From: Micavibrio sp.
GTDB taxonomy: Bacteria; Pseudomonadota; Alphaproteobacteria; Micavibrionales; Micavibrionaceae
DNA length: 64,000 nucleotides
Assembly: GCA_030824965.1 (NCBI GenBank)
Contig: JAPJQV010000001.1
Coordinates: forward strand, 124,001 to 188,000
Direction of reading: 5' to 3'
The translations under genes and the position numbers were made by a program. Position 1 is the first letter of the stretch. Each line of letters opens with the position of its first letter. The notes under the pieces were generated by a model. The model was not told where the DNA came from. It saw only the letters and a list, made by a program, of their open reading frames with translations, and did not search any database. Shown one piece after another: positions 16,858 through 26,325 of this stretch.

Positions 16858-19800
16858 ATGGCCAAGTTTTTTATCGATCGCCCTGTCTTTGCGTGGGTTA
16901 TCTCGATTGTCATTATGCTGGCTGGAATACTGTCTATTACGCAGCTTCCGGTTGAGCAATATCCTAAAATTGCACCGCCATCGGTTACGATCAGCGCGAC
17001 TTATCCTGGCGCTTCAGCTGAAACGCTTGAAAATAGCGTAACGCAGGTTATCGAGCAGCGTTTGAAAGGGATTGATTATCTTCGATATTTCAATTCATCG
17101 AGCGACTCTACAGGCAATCTTCAAATTACTTTGACCTTTGAGCCGGAAGCCGACCCCGATATCGCTCAAGTACAGGTTCAGAACAAACTGCAAGCCGCTT
17201 TGCCTTTGCTGCCGCAAGAAGTTCAACAACAGGGTGTGACCGTTCAAAAAGCCGCTAAGGGTTTCTTGATGGTTGCGGCATTTTACGCAACGGACGATAA
17301 ATTAACGCAAAACGACATCGGCGATTATCTTAACTCAAACATGGCCGATACGATCAGCCGTGTCCAAGGGGTCGGCGAATTGACGGTTTTCGGTCAGCCG
17401 CATGCGATGCGTATATGGCTTAACCCGAATAAGATGAACAGCTATAATCTTGTGACAACCGATGTCGAAGCTGCCATTCGCGCCCAAAACGCTGATGTAT
17501 CGGCAGGACAATTGGGCGGTATGCCGGCGGTTAAAGGACAGCAGCTCAATGCGACCATTATGGCGCAATCACGTTTGCGGTCGGTTGAAGATTTTGAAAA
17601 AATCATTCTCCGGGTAAATCAGGATGGTTCGCAAGTCCGGCTTAAAGATGTCGCGCGGGTTGAGCTTGGAGCTCAAAATTATGAAACAATAGCGCGCTTC
17701 GACGGCAAAGCTGCCGCTGGTCTGGCCGTAAGTCTTGCAACAGGGGCGAATGCGCTCGAAACCGCAGATCGCGTAAAAGCGAAGATCGACGAATTGAAAG
17801 AATTTATGCCGGTGGGTATGGATGTCGCCTATCCTTATGATACGACGCCTTTTGTTAAGGTCTCTATCGAGGGCGTTATCCATACTTTGATCGAGGCAAT
17901 CGTTCTTGTTTTCCTTGTCATGTATCTCTTCCTGCAGAATTTCCGGGCGACACTCATTCCGACAATCGCGGTTCCCGTGGTTTTGCTTGGCACTTTTGCC
18001 ATTCTGGCGGCTTTTGGCTTCACCATCAATACTTTGACCATGTTCGCCATGGTTTTGGCGATCGGTCTTCTGGTCGATGATGCCATTGTTGTGGTTGAAA
18101 ACGTCGAGCGGGTGATGGCGGAAGAAGGTTTGCCGCCTAAAGAAGCGACGGAGAAATCCATGCAACAAATTACAGGCGCTTTGGTCGGTATTGCAATGGT
18201 ATTGTCTGCTGTATTTATCCCGATGGCTTTCTTTGCCGGATCGACTGGTGCGATTTACCGCCAGTTTTCCTTGACCATCGTGTCGGCTATGGGGCTATCG
18301 GTACTGGTGGCTTTGGTTTTAACGCCTGCGCTTTGTGCGACGATGTTGAAGCCGATTCCAAAAGGTCATCATGAAAAGAAAACAGGTTTCTTTGGCTGGT
18401 TCAACCGTACCTTCAATCGTGGCCGTGAAGGATATCATAAAAGCGTAACTTATGTGACCCATCGCGGCTTCCGTTTCTTTGTAATTTATCTGCTTATGCT
18501 CGGCGCACTCGTTTTCATGTTTAAGAAGATACCAACGGCGTTCTTGCCGGATGAAGATCAGGGAATCATGTTCGTTCAAATTTCGACGCCGCCGGGCGCA
18601 ACGTCAGAGCGTACTTTGGAAACCGTCAAGAAAGTTGAGCATTACTTCCTTAATGACGAAAAAGATAATGTCGAACATATCTTTACCGTTACAGGATTCA
18701 GCTTTGCGGGCCGTGGACAAAATTCAGCTATCGGTTTTGCCGACTTAAAAGACTGGGATGTGCGCGGAGGCGAGGGGCAGGATGTAACCTCAATCGCTGG
18801 TCGTGCGATGGGTGCTTTGTCCCAAATTAAAGATGCCATGGTTTTTGCTTTCTTCCCGCCAGCTGTCATTGAGCTTGGCAATGCTTCAGGTTTTGATTTC
18901 CAGCTTCTGGATCAGGCCGGGCTTGGGCATGAGGCTTTGGTCAATGCACGTAACCAGATGCTTGGCATGGCGGCGCAAAACAAACAATTACAAGGTGTGC
19001 GCCCGAACGGTTTGTCGGATGTCCCGCAGTATAAAATCGATGTCGATCATGAAAAAGCGAGTGCGCTTGGTATATCAATCGCCGATATAAATTCGACGCT
19101 GCAAACAGGTTGGGGTTCTGCCTATGTTAACGACTTCCTTGATAAAGGGCGTATCAAACGCGTTTTTATGCAAGGGGATGCGGAATATCGCATGGAGCCA
19201 CAAGATATTAATGACTGGTTCGTGCGGAACAACCAGGGTTTGATGGTGCCATTTTCAGCATTTTCTTCAGCGCACTGGACATACGGGTCACCGAAGCTCG
19301 AACGCTACAGCGGTACATCATCGCAAAATATTCAAGGCGGGCCGGCACCGGGCGTGAGTTCAGGTATAGCTATGCAGCAGATTGATGAGATGGCGAAGAA
19401 ATTGCCTAAGGGCATCGGTCTTGAATGGACGGGTCTTTCTTATGAAGAGCGTTCAGCAGGCGACCAGACCACGTTGCTTTATTCGTTGTCTCTTCTTGTT
19501 GTCTTTCTATGTCTGGCAGCGCTTTATGAAAGCTGGTCCATTCCAGCGGCTGTTATGATGGTCGTGCCGCTCGGTATTATCGGTGCGGTGGCTGCGACAT
19601 TGCTCAAGGGCTTGTCAAATGACGTCTATTTTCAGGTCGGTCTTCTAACCACGGTCGGTCTGGCAGCAAAAAACGCGATTTTGATCGTCGAGTTTGCCAA
19701 GGATATGCACGATAAGGGCATGGATTTATATGAAGCGGCGCTTCATGCCGCCGAACAACGTCTTCGTCCCATTTTGATGACGTCGCTAGCCTTTATCCTC

Positions 19801-20013
19801 GGTGTAACACCACTTGCGATAGCAAGCGGTGCTGGTTCGGGAAGCCAGAACGCTATCGGTATCGGCGTGATGGGCGGTATGTTCTCAGCTACATTCCTTG
19901 CTATTTTCTTCGTGCCGCTTTTCTTCGTTATGATTTTAAAGCGCTTCGGCAAAAAGAAAAATAATAGTGCCACAAAACTGGAACATGATTTCCAAGAGGC
20001 TTCCCATGAATAG
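16858..20013 (+). CDS. acrB: RND multidrug efflux transporter, HAE1 family (AcrB-like)
   Basis: Proton-driven drug exporter of the inner membrane, 1051 residues (E. coli AcrB 1049). Starts MAKFFIDRPVFAWVISIVIM, the family N-terminus. Helix 4 carries the proton-relay aspartate pair in LLVDDAIVVVENV, and GAIYRQFSLTIVSAMGLSV follows. A second half begins with RFFVIYLLMLGALVFMFKK and repeats the layout, with LTTVGLAAKNAILIVEFAKD near the end. Operon: acrA - acrB - outer-membrane factor, under the divergent TetR gene. The 3' end overlaps the next gene by 8 bases. Confidence 0.96.
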   Translation: MAKFFIDRPVFAWVISIVIMLAGILSITQLPVEQYPKIAPPSVTISATYPGASAETLENSVTQVIEQRLKGIDYLRYFNSSSDSTGNLQITLTFEPEADPDIAQVQVQNKLQAALPLLPQEVQQQGVTVQKAAKGFLMVAAFYATDDKLTQNDIGDYLNSNMADTISRVQGVGELTVFGQPHAMRIWLNPNKMNSYNLVTTDVEAAIRAQNADVSAGQLGGMPAVKGQQLNATIMAQSRLRSVEDFEKIILRVNQDGSQVRLKDVARVELGAQNYETIARFDGKAAAGLAVSLATGANALETADRVKAKIDELKEFMPVGMDVAYPYDTTPFVKVSIEGVIHTLIEAIVLVFLVMYLFLQNFRATLIPTIAVPVVLLGTFAILAAFGFTINTLTMFAMVLAIGLLVDDAIVVVENVERVMAEEGLPPKEATEKSMQQITGALVGIAMVLSAVFIPMAFFAGSTGAIYRQFSLTIVSAMGLSVLVALVLTPALCATMLKPIPKGHHEKKTGFFGWFNRTFNRGREGYHKSVTYVTHRGFRFFVIYLLMLGALVFMFKKIPTAFLPDEDQGIMFVQISTPPGATSERTLETVKKVEHYFLNDEKDNVEHIFTVTGFSFAGRGQNSAIGFADLKDWDVRGGEGQDVTSIAGRAMGALSQIKDAMVFAFFPPAVIELGNASGFDFQLLDQAGLGHEALVNARNQMLGMAAQNKQLQGVRPNGLSDVPQYKIDVDHEKASALGISIADINSTLQTGWGSAYVNDFLDKGRIKRVFMQGDAEYRMEPQDINDWFVRNNQGLMVPFSAFSSAHWTYGSPKLERYSGTSSQNIQGGPAPGVSSGIAMQQIDEMAKKLPKGIGLEWTGLSYEERSAGDQTTLLYSLSLLVVFLCLAALYESWSIPAAVMMVVPLGIIGAVAATLLKGLSNDVYFQVGLLTTVGLAAKNAILIVEFAKDMHDKGMDLYEAALHAAEQRLRPILMTSLAFILGVTPLAIASGAGSGSQNAIGIGVMGGMFSATFLAIFFVPLFFVMILKRFGKKKNNSATKLEHDFQEASHE

Positions 20014-21433
20014 ACTCGTTCTCGCTGCTCTCATTTCGACGACCATACTGACTGGTTGTACGATGATACCTGATTTCGAAAAGCCTAAAGCGCCGGTCGA
20101 GTCCGAATGGCCGCAAGGTCAGGCATATCTTGATCTAAGCGCGGCGGATCGTGGCAGTATTCGCCAAGTTTCATGGCAGGAATTTTTCCGCTCGCCTCAG
20201 CTGCAAAAAATCATTCAAACATCACTTGATAATAATCGCGACTTGAAAATTGCCGCACTGAATGTCGAGCAAGCACGTCAGCTATACCGTGTTCAGCGCG
20301 CTGATTTGTTCCCTACGATAGATGCGCTTGGAACCGGCACGCGGCAAAATATTCCGGAGAACGCTGCTTTTATTCAAGGCGAGGGGATACAATCACAATA
20401 TTCAGCAAATATCGGGACTACGAATTACGAGCTGGATATCTTCGGGCGTATTCGAAGCCTGAGCGCGCAGGCACTGGAAGAGTATCTGGCTACTGAAGAA
20501 GCGCAGAAAGCGGTAAAAATTTCTTTGATCGCCGAAATTGCGAATGCATATCTTGTTTATCTGGCCGATCAGAAACTTTTAAAGCTGACCGAGGATACAT
20601 TAACCGCCCAACAAAAATCATATGATGTAATCAATAAAAGTTTCGAACTGGGTGTTGGCAACAAGCTTGATGTGTCTCAAGCCGCTCAATCTGTCGAAAC
20701 GGCTCGTGCGAATTATTCCGTATACCAGCGCCTCGCGGCCCAAGACAGAAACGCACTTCTTCTTTTAATGGGCGTTTCATCGGAAGGGGATCTCTTGCAA
20801 GGGGAAACCCTTGATCAAATTGAGTTCGTAGAAAATTTACCAGTCGGCTTGCCGTCGGATGTTCTATTGGAGAGACCGGATATCCGTCAGGCCGAGCATA
20901 ACCTTCTTGCCGCCAACGCAAATATCGGCGCTGCCAGAGCTGCTTTTTTTCCGACAATCGGTTTAACCGGTTCTGCAGGTTTGGCCAGTTTAAGTCTGTC
21001 GGATCTGTTTAAATCCGGCTCAGGTCTTGCCTGGACATTTACTCCAAGTATTTCAATGCCGCTTTTCACCGGTGGGCGCAATCTTGCTAATTTAGCTGTA
21101 TCGCAGACGACACGCGACATACGTATAGCTGAATATGAGAAGGCTATTCAAATTGCTTTCCGTGAAGTATCGGATGAACTGGCGGCTCGCGGAACGTATA
21201 CAAGCCAGTTAAAAGCCCAGCAAGCTTTGGTACAGGCCGCTCAAGATGCGTATAGATTGTCTCAAGCCAGGTATGATCAGGGTATCGAAAATTACTTGAA
21301 CGTCCTGGATGCGCAGCGTTCTCTTTATGCGGCTCAACAAAGCGAGATCACGGTTTCACAACAGCGTCTGTCTAACCTTGTAAGTCTATACAAAGTATTA
21401 GGCGGCGGTTTAGATGGGACAGTGAAAAAGTAA
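20006..21433 (+). CDS. Outer-membrane efflux lipoprotein (NodT/OprM family)
   Basis: Outer-membrane channel of the tripartite pump, 475 residues from the ATG at 20006. I choose this start because it opens a lipoprotein signal peptide, MNRLVLAALISTTILTGCTM, with lipobox LTGC, and AGAGG lies just upstream; the frame is open 13 codons further back inside acrB. Two repeats of the outer-membrane efflux domain follow: first around LKIAALNVEQARQLYRVQRA, second around ERPDIRQAEHNLLAANANIGAARAA... with FTGGRNLANL typical of NodT/OprM. It completes the AcrAB system encoded upstream. Confidence 0.93.
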   Translation: MNRLVLAALISTTILTGCTMIPDFEKPKAPVESEWPQGQAYLDLSAADRGSIRQVSWQEFFRSPQLQKIIQTSLDNNRDLKIAALNVEQARQLYRVQRADLFPTIDALGTGTRQNIPENAAFIQGEGIQSQYSANIGTTNYELDIFGRIRSLSAQALEEYLATEEAQKAVKISLIAEIANAYLVYLADQKLLKLTEDTLTAQQKSYDVINKSFELGVGNKLDVSQAAQSVETARANYSVYQRLAAQDRNALLLLMGVSSEGDLLQGETLDQIEFVENLPVGLPSDVLLERPDIRQAEHNLLAANANIGAARAAFFPTIGLTGSAGLASLSLSDLFKSGSGLAWTFTPSISMPLFTGGRNLANLAVSQTTRDIRIAEYEKAIQIAFREVSDELAARGTYTSQLKAQQALVQAAQDAYRLSQARYDQGIENYLNVLDAQRSLYAAQQSEITVSQQRLSNLVSLYKVLGGGLDGTVKK

Positions 21434-21664
21434 TCAGGACGGTTTTGTAAATTCGACAATAATGCCGCGTTTTTTGAAGTAAGCCTGCATCATCTTGCGA
21501 CCTTCACGGTTGGGCACCGGAATTTTGGAAGAATCAACCGTAACTTCTTTTGCAGGCGCCAAGGTTTCTTTTAGCTGAGCGATATAGCCATCCAGTCCTT
21601 CATTGTTATTGTGAAGGGATGCGTAGATATTTTCCAAAACCTGTTCTACAGTCGATGCGCTCAT
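21434..21664 (-). CDS. Small hypothetical protein
   Basis: A 76-residue cytoplasmic protein that I do not recognise. It has an amphipathic N-terminal half (VEQVLENIYASLHNNNEGLD) and a basic C-terminal half (EGRKMMQAYFKKRGIIVEF), with no cysteine and no membrane segment. AAGGATC sits about 8 bases before the ATG, which supports translation. It ends directly against the stop of the efflux channel gene (no spacer) and is divergent from ung by 44 bases. Confidence 0.65.
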   Translation of the reverse strand: MSASTVEQVLENIYASLHNNNEGLDGYIAQLKETLAPAKEVTVDSSKIPVPNREGRKMMQAYFKKRGIIVEFTKPS

Positions 21665-21708
21665 AATAATGATCCTTGTTAATAATTAACCATATAGCAA
21701 ACTTAGAT

Positions 21709-22404
21709 ATGAATATGAAGGTATCAGATACGATAAAACTGGAAAAAAGCTGGTTATCAAGGCTAGGTGATGAGTTTGATAAACCTTATATGTCTAAATT
21801 AAAGGATTTTCTAAGATCTGAAAAAGAAAAAGATAAAATCATTTTCCCCAAAGGGGATGAGATATTCAACGCTCTGAACACGACAAATTTTGAAAATGTT
21901 CGCGTCGTCATTATCGGTCAGGACCCTTACCATGGCGAAGGTCAGGCTCACGGACTGTCTTTCTCGGTGCGAAAAGGTGTCGCCATTCCACCAAGCCTCA
22001 AAAATATTTATAAAGAGATCGAAAATGAATATGATGTGAAATTGCCTAAACATGGTGATTTAACCGGATGGGCTGAACAAGGAGTATTGCTTTTAAACGC
22101 GACGTTAACTGTCGAAATGGCAAAGGCCGGCTCACATCAGAAAAAAGGCTGGGAAGAATTCACTGATGCTGTCATCAAGGCCATAAATCAGGAATTGGAA
22201 CATGTGGTTTTTATTCTCTGGGGTTCTTACGCGCAAAAAAAAGATGCAATTATAGACCGCAAGAAAAATCTAGTTCTGGAAGGGCCGCACCCATCACCGC
22301 TTTCGGCGCATCGTGGATTTTTTGGCTGTGGCCATTTCAAAGAAGCCAATAATTATTTAGAAAAACATGGCCGCAAAAAAATCGACTGGACTTATCTTCC
22401 TTGA
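21709..22404 (+). CDS. ung: Uracil-DNA glycosylase, family 1
   Basis: Removes uracil from DNA to start base-excision repair. Catalytic motif GQDPYHGEGQAHGLSFSV and the DNA-intercalating motif HPSPLSAHRGFFGCGHF are intact; LLLNATLTV and FILWGSYAQKK are also standard. Start taken as the ATG at 21709 (231 residues, E. coli 229). A second ATG six bases later and an upstream TTG are alternatives; none has a strong ribosome site. The 3' end overlaps convergent gshB by 13 bases. A second, unrelated uracil glycosylase occurs near 34 kb. Confidence 0.96.
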   Translation: MNMKVSDTIKLEKSWLSRLGDEFDKPYMSKLKDFLRSEKEKDKIIFPKGDEIFNALNTTNFENVRVVIIGQDPYHGEGQAHGLSFSVRKGVAIPPSLKNIYKEIENEYDVKLPKHGDLTGWAEQGVLLLNATLTVEMAKAGSHQKKGWEEFTDAVIKAINQELEHVVFILWGSYAQKKDAIIDRKKNLVLEGPHPSPLSAHRGFFGCGHFKEANNYLEKHGRKKIDWTYLP

Positions 22405-23342
22405 GTCAGTATTTCGCTTACAATCAAATCTCCGAGATCGACGTTGCAAGATGCAGATATTTCTTTTAGTCCGGTGGGGCTTGTAATATTAATCTCTATT
22501 AATTTATCGCCGATAACATCAATCCCTGCGAATAAAATACCGTTTTTAACGAGACTGGGTCCGACGGCTTCACATATTTTTCGTTCGGCTTCATTGATAG
22601 GGCGGACATAAGTCGTGCCGCCCGCGGCCATATTCCCCCGAATACTCCCTGCCTTCGGGTTTCTTACAAGAACATGGTTGAAAGCCTTGCCATTGATCAC
22701 AATCACACGCTTGTCGCCATCTATGATTTCCGGAATAAATTTCTGGGCGATTACGGGATAAGTTCCGCGCTGTGTATGCAGTTCCCAGATTACTTCAAAA
22801 TTAACATCATCTTTGTCAACCATAAATACGCCGTGTCCGCCCATGGCATCCAAAGGCTTGATGATAATTTTTTCGTGTTGATCGAGAAAATTGCGAAGGG
22901 TACTCAACCGGCTCGAGACGGTGGTTGGCGGGCATAATCCGGGAAAAAATCCTGCATAAAGTTTTTCATTAAAGGCCACAAGAGCGGTGGGATTGTTTAA
23001 AACCTTTGCGCCATCACGTACAGCATGCTCAAGCATATAGCAGGCGTGGATAAATCGTTTATCGACGGGAGGGTCTTTGCGCATCAACACATAAGAAAAA
23101 TCTTTTAAGGCGTATACATGACCTTCCTCCAGTTTGAACCAATCTTTTTCTTTGCCTGTCAGGCTTAATTTATGAGAAAAGGTTTTTGCAATATTCTCTT
23201 CAATGAATAGATCGTCGATCGTCAGATAAAACAGATCAATGCCCCGGCTTTGGGCCGCTTCCATGATTGCGACTGTACTGTCTTTGTATGGTTTGATAGA
23301 CTCGATTTTATCGATGACGAAAGCGATAGAAACAGGTGACAT
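22392..23342 (-). CDS. gshB: Glutathione synthetase
   Basis: ATP-grasp enzyme joining gamma-glutamylcysteine and glycine. Start at the ATG at 23342 (MSPVSIAFVIDKIESIKPYK) gives 316 residues, exactly the E. coli length; the open frame extends another 37 codons but only inside gshA. Motifs: LMRKDPPVD, IIKPLDAMGGHGVFMV, QKFIPEIIDGDKRVIVING, and INITSPTGLKE at the C-terminus. Its ATG and the gshA ATG form a head-to-head CATATG with no bases between, so promoters must lie in the partner gene. GGAG lies about 10 bases upstream. Confidence 0.95.
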   Translation of the reverse strand: MSPVSIAFVIDKIESIKPYKDSTVAIMEAAQSRGIDLFYLTIDDLFIEENIAKTFSHKLSLTGKEKDWFKLEEGHVYALKDFSYVLMRKDPPVDKRFIHACYMLEHAVRDGAKVLNNPTALVAFNEKLYAGFFPGLCPPTTVSSRLSTLRNFLDQHEKIIIKPLDAMGGHGVFMVDKDDVNFEVIWELHTQRGTYPVIAQKFIPEIIDGDKRVIVINGKAFNHVLVRNPKAGSIRGNMAAGGTTYVRPINEAERKICEAVGPSLVKNGILFAGIDVIGDKLIEINITSPTGLKEISASCNVDLGDLIVSEILTQGR

Positions 23343-24608
23343 ATGCCGAATTCTCCAAACTCTTCCCAAAGAATGCTGACATACGACGATCTTGTCAATG
23401 ACATGGCAAGCGGTTGCAAACCTCGCGATCAATGGAAAATCGGTATTGAGCACGAGCAGTTTTTGTTTCGCAAGGATAATGGTCAGTCCTTGTCTTATGG
23501 AGGAACGCCGGGTGTCAGGCAGGTTTTGGAGGCTTTTGCGGCGGATTATGGATGGAAGAAGATTGAGAAGAATGGAAATTTAATCGAACTGCGACGCGAC
23601 GGGGCATCCATAACGCTGGAGCCAGGCGGGCAGATCGAGCTATCAGGCGCGCCTTACAGGACTATAGAAGAAGTTCAGGCGGAGGCAGATAAATTTTACA
23701 GTGAATTAGATGCCATCTCTGAAAAATATGGTTTGGGTGTTCTCGCAAAGGGTTTTCACCCAAACTGGACACGCGATCAAATTCACTGGATGCCAAAGGA
23801 GCGCTATAAAATTATGGGTCCCTACATGTCATCGAAAAGCCGTCATGGCGTTGACATGATGATCAGGACATGTGGCGCACAGGTGAATATGGATTTCGAA
23901 AGCGAAGCCGACATGATTAAAAAATATCGTGTTGGTTTGGCCCTGCAACCGACCGTAACGGCCTTGATGGCAAACTCGCCGCAAGTCGATGGTAAGGATA
24001 GCGGCTATAAGACTTATCGATCTTTTATCTGGACAGAAACCGATCCTGACCGTTGCGGTGTGCCGGAATTTATATTCACAAATGAAATGAGCTTTGCTCG
24101 GTATGTCGATTATGCGCTTGACGTTCCGATGTATTTTATCATGCGTAACGGCCATCATGTGAATGTCGCCGGACAATCTTTCCGCAATTTTATGAAAGGC
24201 AAGCTACAGGGGCATGAAGGCGATTTTCCAAGTCTCGATGATTGGCATGATCACCTCACAACTTTATTTCCCGAGGTAAGGCTGAAAACTTATCTGGAAT
24301 TTCGCGGTCCAGACAGCGCACCACCGCCGCTGGTTTATGCAATGACAGCTTTCTGGACGGGTATATTATATGACGATATAGCTCTCGAAAAAGCTTTCGA
24401 TTTGATCAAAGATATTTCGCCGCAAGAGCATGTCCGTATTCGCAATGAAGTACCACGTTTGGGACTGGGTACGAAAACCGGTTTTGGCACGAAATTACAT
24501 GAATGGGCTGTTTCCGTGCTGGAAATCTCCAGTGAGGGTTTAGCGAGATATGAAGAAACAGCGGTTGCCGATTTGCAGCCTTTTCTCTCTTTGTTAAAAG
24601 GGAACTAA
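23343..24608 (+). CDS. gshA: Glutamate-cysteine ligase (plant/alphaproteobacterial type)
   Basis: First and rate-limiting step of glutathione synthesis. 421 residues, somewhat shorter than the usual 450. Typical segments are WKIGIEHEQFLF, ITLEPGGQIELSGAP, GFHPNWTRDQIHWMPKERY, MGPYMSSKSRHGVDMM, TCGAQVNMDFE and FRGPDSAPPPL. This is the eukaryote-plant-like GCL shared by many Alphaproteobacteria, not the E. coli gamma type. The ATG at 23343 touches the gshB ATG; a second ATG at 23373 (MLTYDDLVND) is an equally possible start and would leave 30 bases between the two genes. Confidence 0.94.
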   Translation: MPNSPNSSQRMLTYDDLVNDMASGCKPRDQWKIGIEHEQFLFRKDNGQSLSYGGTPGVRQVLEAFAADYGWKKIEKNGNLIELRRDGASITLEPGGQIELSGAPYRTIEEVQAEADKFYSELDAISEKYGLGVLAKGFHPNWTRDQIHWMPKERYKIMGPYMSSKSRHGVDMMIRTCGAQVNMDFESEADMIKKYRVGLALQPTVTALMANSPQVDGKDSGYKTYRSFIWTETDPDRCGVPEFIFTNEMSFARYVDYALDVPMYFIMRNGHHVNVAGQSFRNFMKGKLQGHEGDFPSLDDWHDHLTTLFPEVRLKTYLEFRGPDSAPPPLVYAMTAFWTGILYDDIALEKAFDLIKDISPQEHVRIRNEVPRLGLGTKTGFGTKLHEWAVSVLEISSEGLARYEETAVADLQPFLSLLKGN

Positions 24609-24655
24609 GCCTGTTTTTAAGAGTTGGCAATGTCTCAAACATGAAAGGATTTGCC

Positions 24656-25219
24656 ATGGCCGGAAAACTCGAAGGAAAAAAGATTGCGTTCTTAGCAGCT
24701 GATGGATTTGAACAAATCGAATTGACGCGTCCTTGGGAAGATATCAAAGCGGCAGGCGCGACTGTCGAGCTGGTTTCTTTGAAATCAGGAGAAATCCAAG
24801 GTTTGAATCATGATGAAAAAGCCGACAAATTTACGGTCGATAAAACTGTTTCCGATGTCAGCGCTTCAGATTATGACGGGCTGGTATTGCCAGGCGGGGT
24901 CGCTAATCCAGACACGCTGCGCACAGATCAAGCCGCTGTTCAATTCGTCAAAGACTTTTTTACGCAATCCAAGCCTGTTGCCGCGATCTGCCACGGACCC
25001 TGGACACTTGTCGAGGCAGATGTTTTAAAAGGTCGTACCGTGACATCATGGCCGAGTTTGAAAACAGATATCATCAACGCTGGAGGAAACTGGGTCGATA
25101 AAGACGTTCAGGTCGATCAGGGTTTGGTCACAAGCCGCAAGCCGGATGATCTGGATGCATTTTGTCGCAAAGCAATCGAGGAGTTTTGCGAAGGCAAACA
25201 TGACAGAAAAGCGGCTTAA
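24656..25219 (+). CDS. DJ-1/PfpI superfamily protein (YhbO-like)
   Basis: A 187-residue single-domain protein of the class I glutamine amidotransferase-like fold. The catalytic cysteine sits in AAICHGPW (nucleophile elbow), with the acidic partner in DGFEQIEL and the His next to the Cys. E. coli YhbO and relatives protect against glycation and oxidative or thermal stress; here that is inferred only. Start at 24656 because GAAAGGA lies six bases upstream; an ATG five codons earlier is possible. It follows gshA by 47 bases, so a shared thiol/electrophile-stress context is plausible. Confidence 0.9.
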   Translation: MAGKLEGKKIAFLAADGFEQIELTRPWEDIKAAGATVELVSLKSGEIQGLNHDEKADKFTVDKTVSDVSASDYDGLVLPGGVANPDTLRTDQAAVQFVKDFFTQSKPVAAICHGPWTLVEADVLKGRTVTSWPSLKTDIINAGGNWVDKDVQVDQGLVTSRKPDDLDAFCRKAIEEFCEGKHDRKAA

Positions 25220-25221
25220 AC

Positions 25222-26229
25222 TCACTTATAAAGATTAATATAATAATCGACGGTTTTTTTTAATCCGGTCTTAAAATCAGTCTGAGGTTGCCATTCAAGC
25301 TCAGCTTTAGCTTTAGAGAAATCGATCGCATAGCGGAAATCATGCCCTTTGCGGTCGGTCACGAAATGGATTTGGTCGGCGTATGGTTTCGCATCATCCC
25401 TAGGTATTATGTTGTCGAGAATGCCGCATATCTCGTGGGCGATATCCAGATTTCGAACTTCGTTACCGCCGCCCAAGCAATAGGTTTGACCGGTCTCACC
25501 TTTCGTAACGGCATTGATTAAACCTTTGCAGTGGTCTTCGACATACAGCCAATCACGAATATTCATTCCAGTACCGTAAATAGGAATCTTTTTGCCGGAA
25601 AGGGCATTGCGAATAATAGTCGGGATCAACTTTTCATCATGCTGCCTCGATCCGTAATTATTGGAGCAATTTGTGATGACGACAGGAAATTTATATGTGT
25701 GATACCAAGCGCGTGCCAAAAGGTCGCTTGACGCTTTTGAGGCAGAATAGGGCGAAGATGGCGCATACGGCGTGTCTTCCTTAAATGGCGGATCTTTCTC
25801 TTTTAGTTGGCCGAAAACTTCATCGGTCGATACATGCAAGAACCTTTTACCGCTTGTATCTTCCCAAGCATCCATGCAGGCTTTGAGAAGCGTATAAGTG
25901 CCATCCACATTGGTCTTTATAAATATGCCCGGTTCTGCAATGGCATTATCGACATGGCTTTCAGCGGCCAGATGCAGGACCGTATCAATTGAATGCCTTT
26001 CAAGCAAATTAGAGATTAATTCCGCGTCACAAATATTTCCTTCGACAAAGTGGAAATTGGATTTCCCGAAATGACTGGCCAGATTTTCCTTTGATCCAGC
26101 ATAAGTCAACGCATCAAGCACAATAACGTTTAAATTTTGCGCTATTAGCAGATCGACCAGATGCGACCCTATGAATCCGGCGCCGCCGGTAATAAGGACT
26201 GATTTCATGGCGTGATGCTGTAGGGACAT
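25222..26229 (-). CDS. rfbB: dTDP-glucose 4,6-dehydratase
   Basis: Short-chain dehydrogenase that makes dTDP-4-keto-6-deoxyglucose for cell-surface sugars. NAD-binding GGAGFIGSHLVDLL at the N-terminus, catalytic region STDEVFGQL (Thr-Asp-Glu) and YSASKASSDLL (Tyr-x3-Lys), and substrate region NCSNNYGSRQHDEKLIPTII. 335 residues. Start at 26229 with GGAG seven bases upstream; an ATG at 26208 is an alternative. None of the usual partners (rfbA, rfbC, rfbD) is adjacent, so it is an orphan here. It ends two bases from the convergent PfpI gene. Confidence 0.93.
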   Translation of the reverse strand: MSLQHHAMKSVLITGGAGFIGSHLVDLLIAQNLNVIVLDALTYAGSKENLASHFGKSNFHFVEGNICDAELISNLLERHSIDTVLHLAAESHVDNAIAEPGIFIKTNVDGTYTLLKACMDAWEDTSGKRFLHVSTDEVFGQLKEKDPPFKEDTPYAPSSPYSASKASSDLLARAWYHTYKFPVVITNCSNNYGSRQHDEKLIPTIIRNALSGKKIPIYGTGMNIRDWLYVEDHCKGLINAVTKGETGQTYCLGGGNEVRNLDIAHEICGILDNIIPRDDAKPYADQIHFVTDRKGHDFRYAIDFSKAKAELEWQPQTDFKTGLKKTVDYYINLYK

Positions 26230-26325
26230 TAAAAACTCCGAAACTGTGAATGGTTATTATATCACAAACCATTCGGAACATAATCCTTGAATAGGGATTG
26301 ATATATTTAGAATAAAGGAGAAGCC

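Noticed and set aside
23343..23453. 37-codon N-terminal extension of GshB
   Set aside because: It runs antisense through gshA; starting at 23342 gives exactly the family length and N-terminus.
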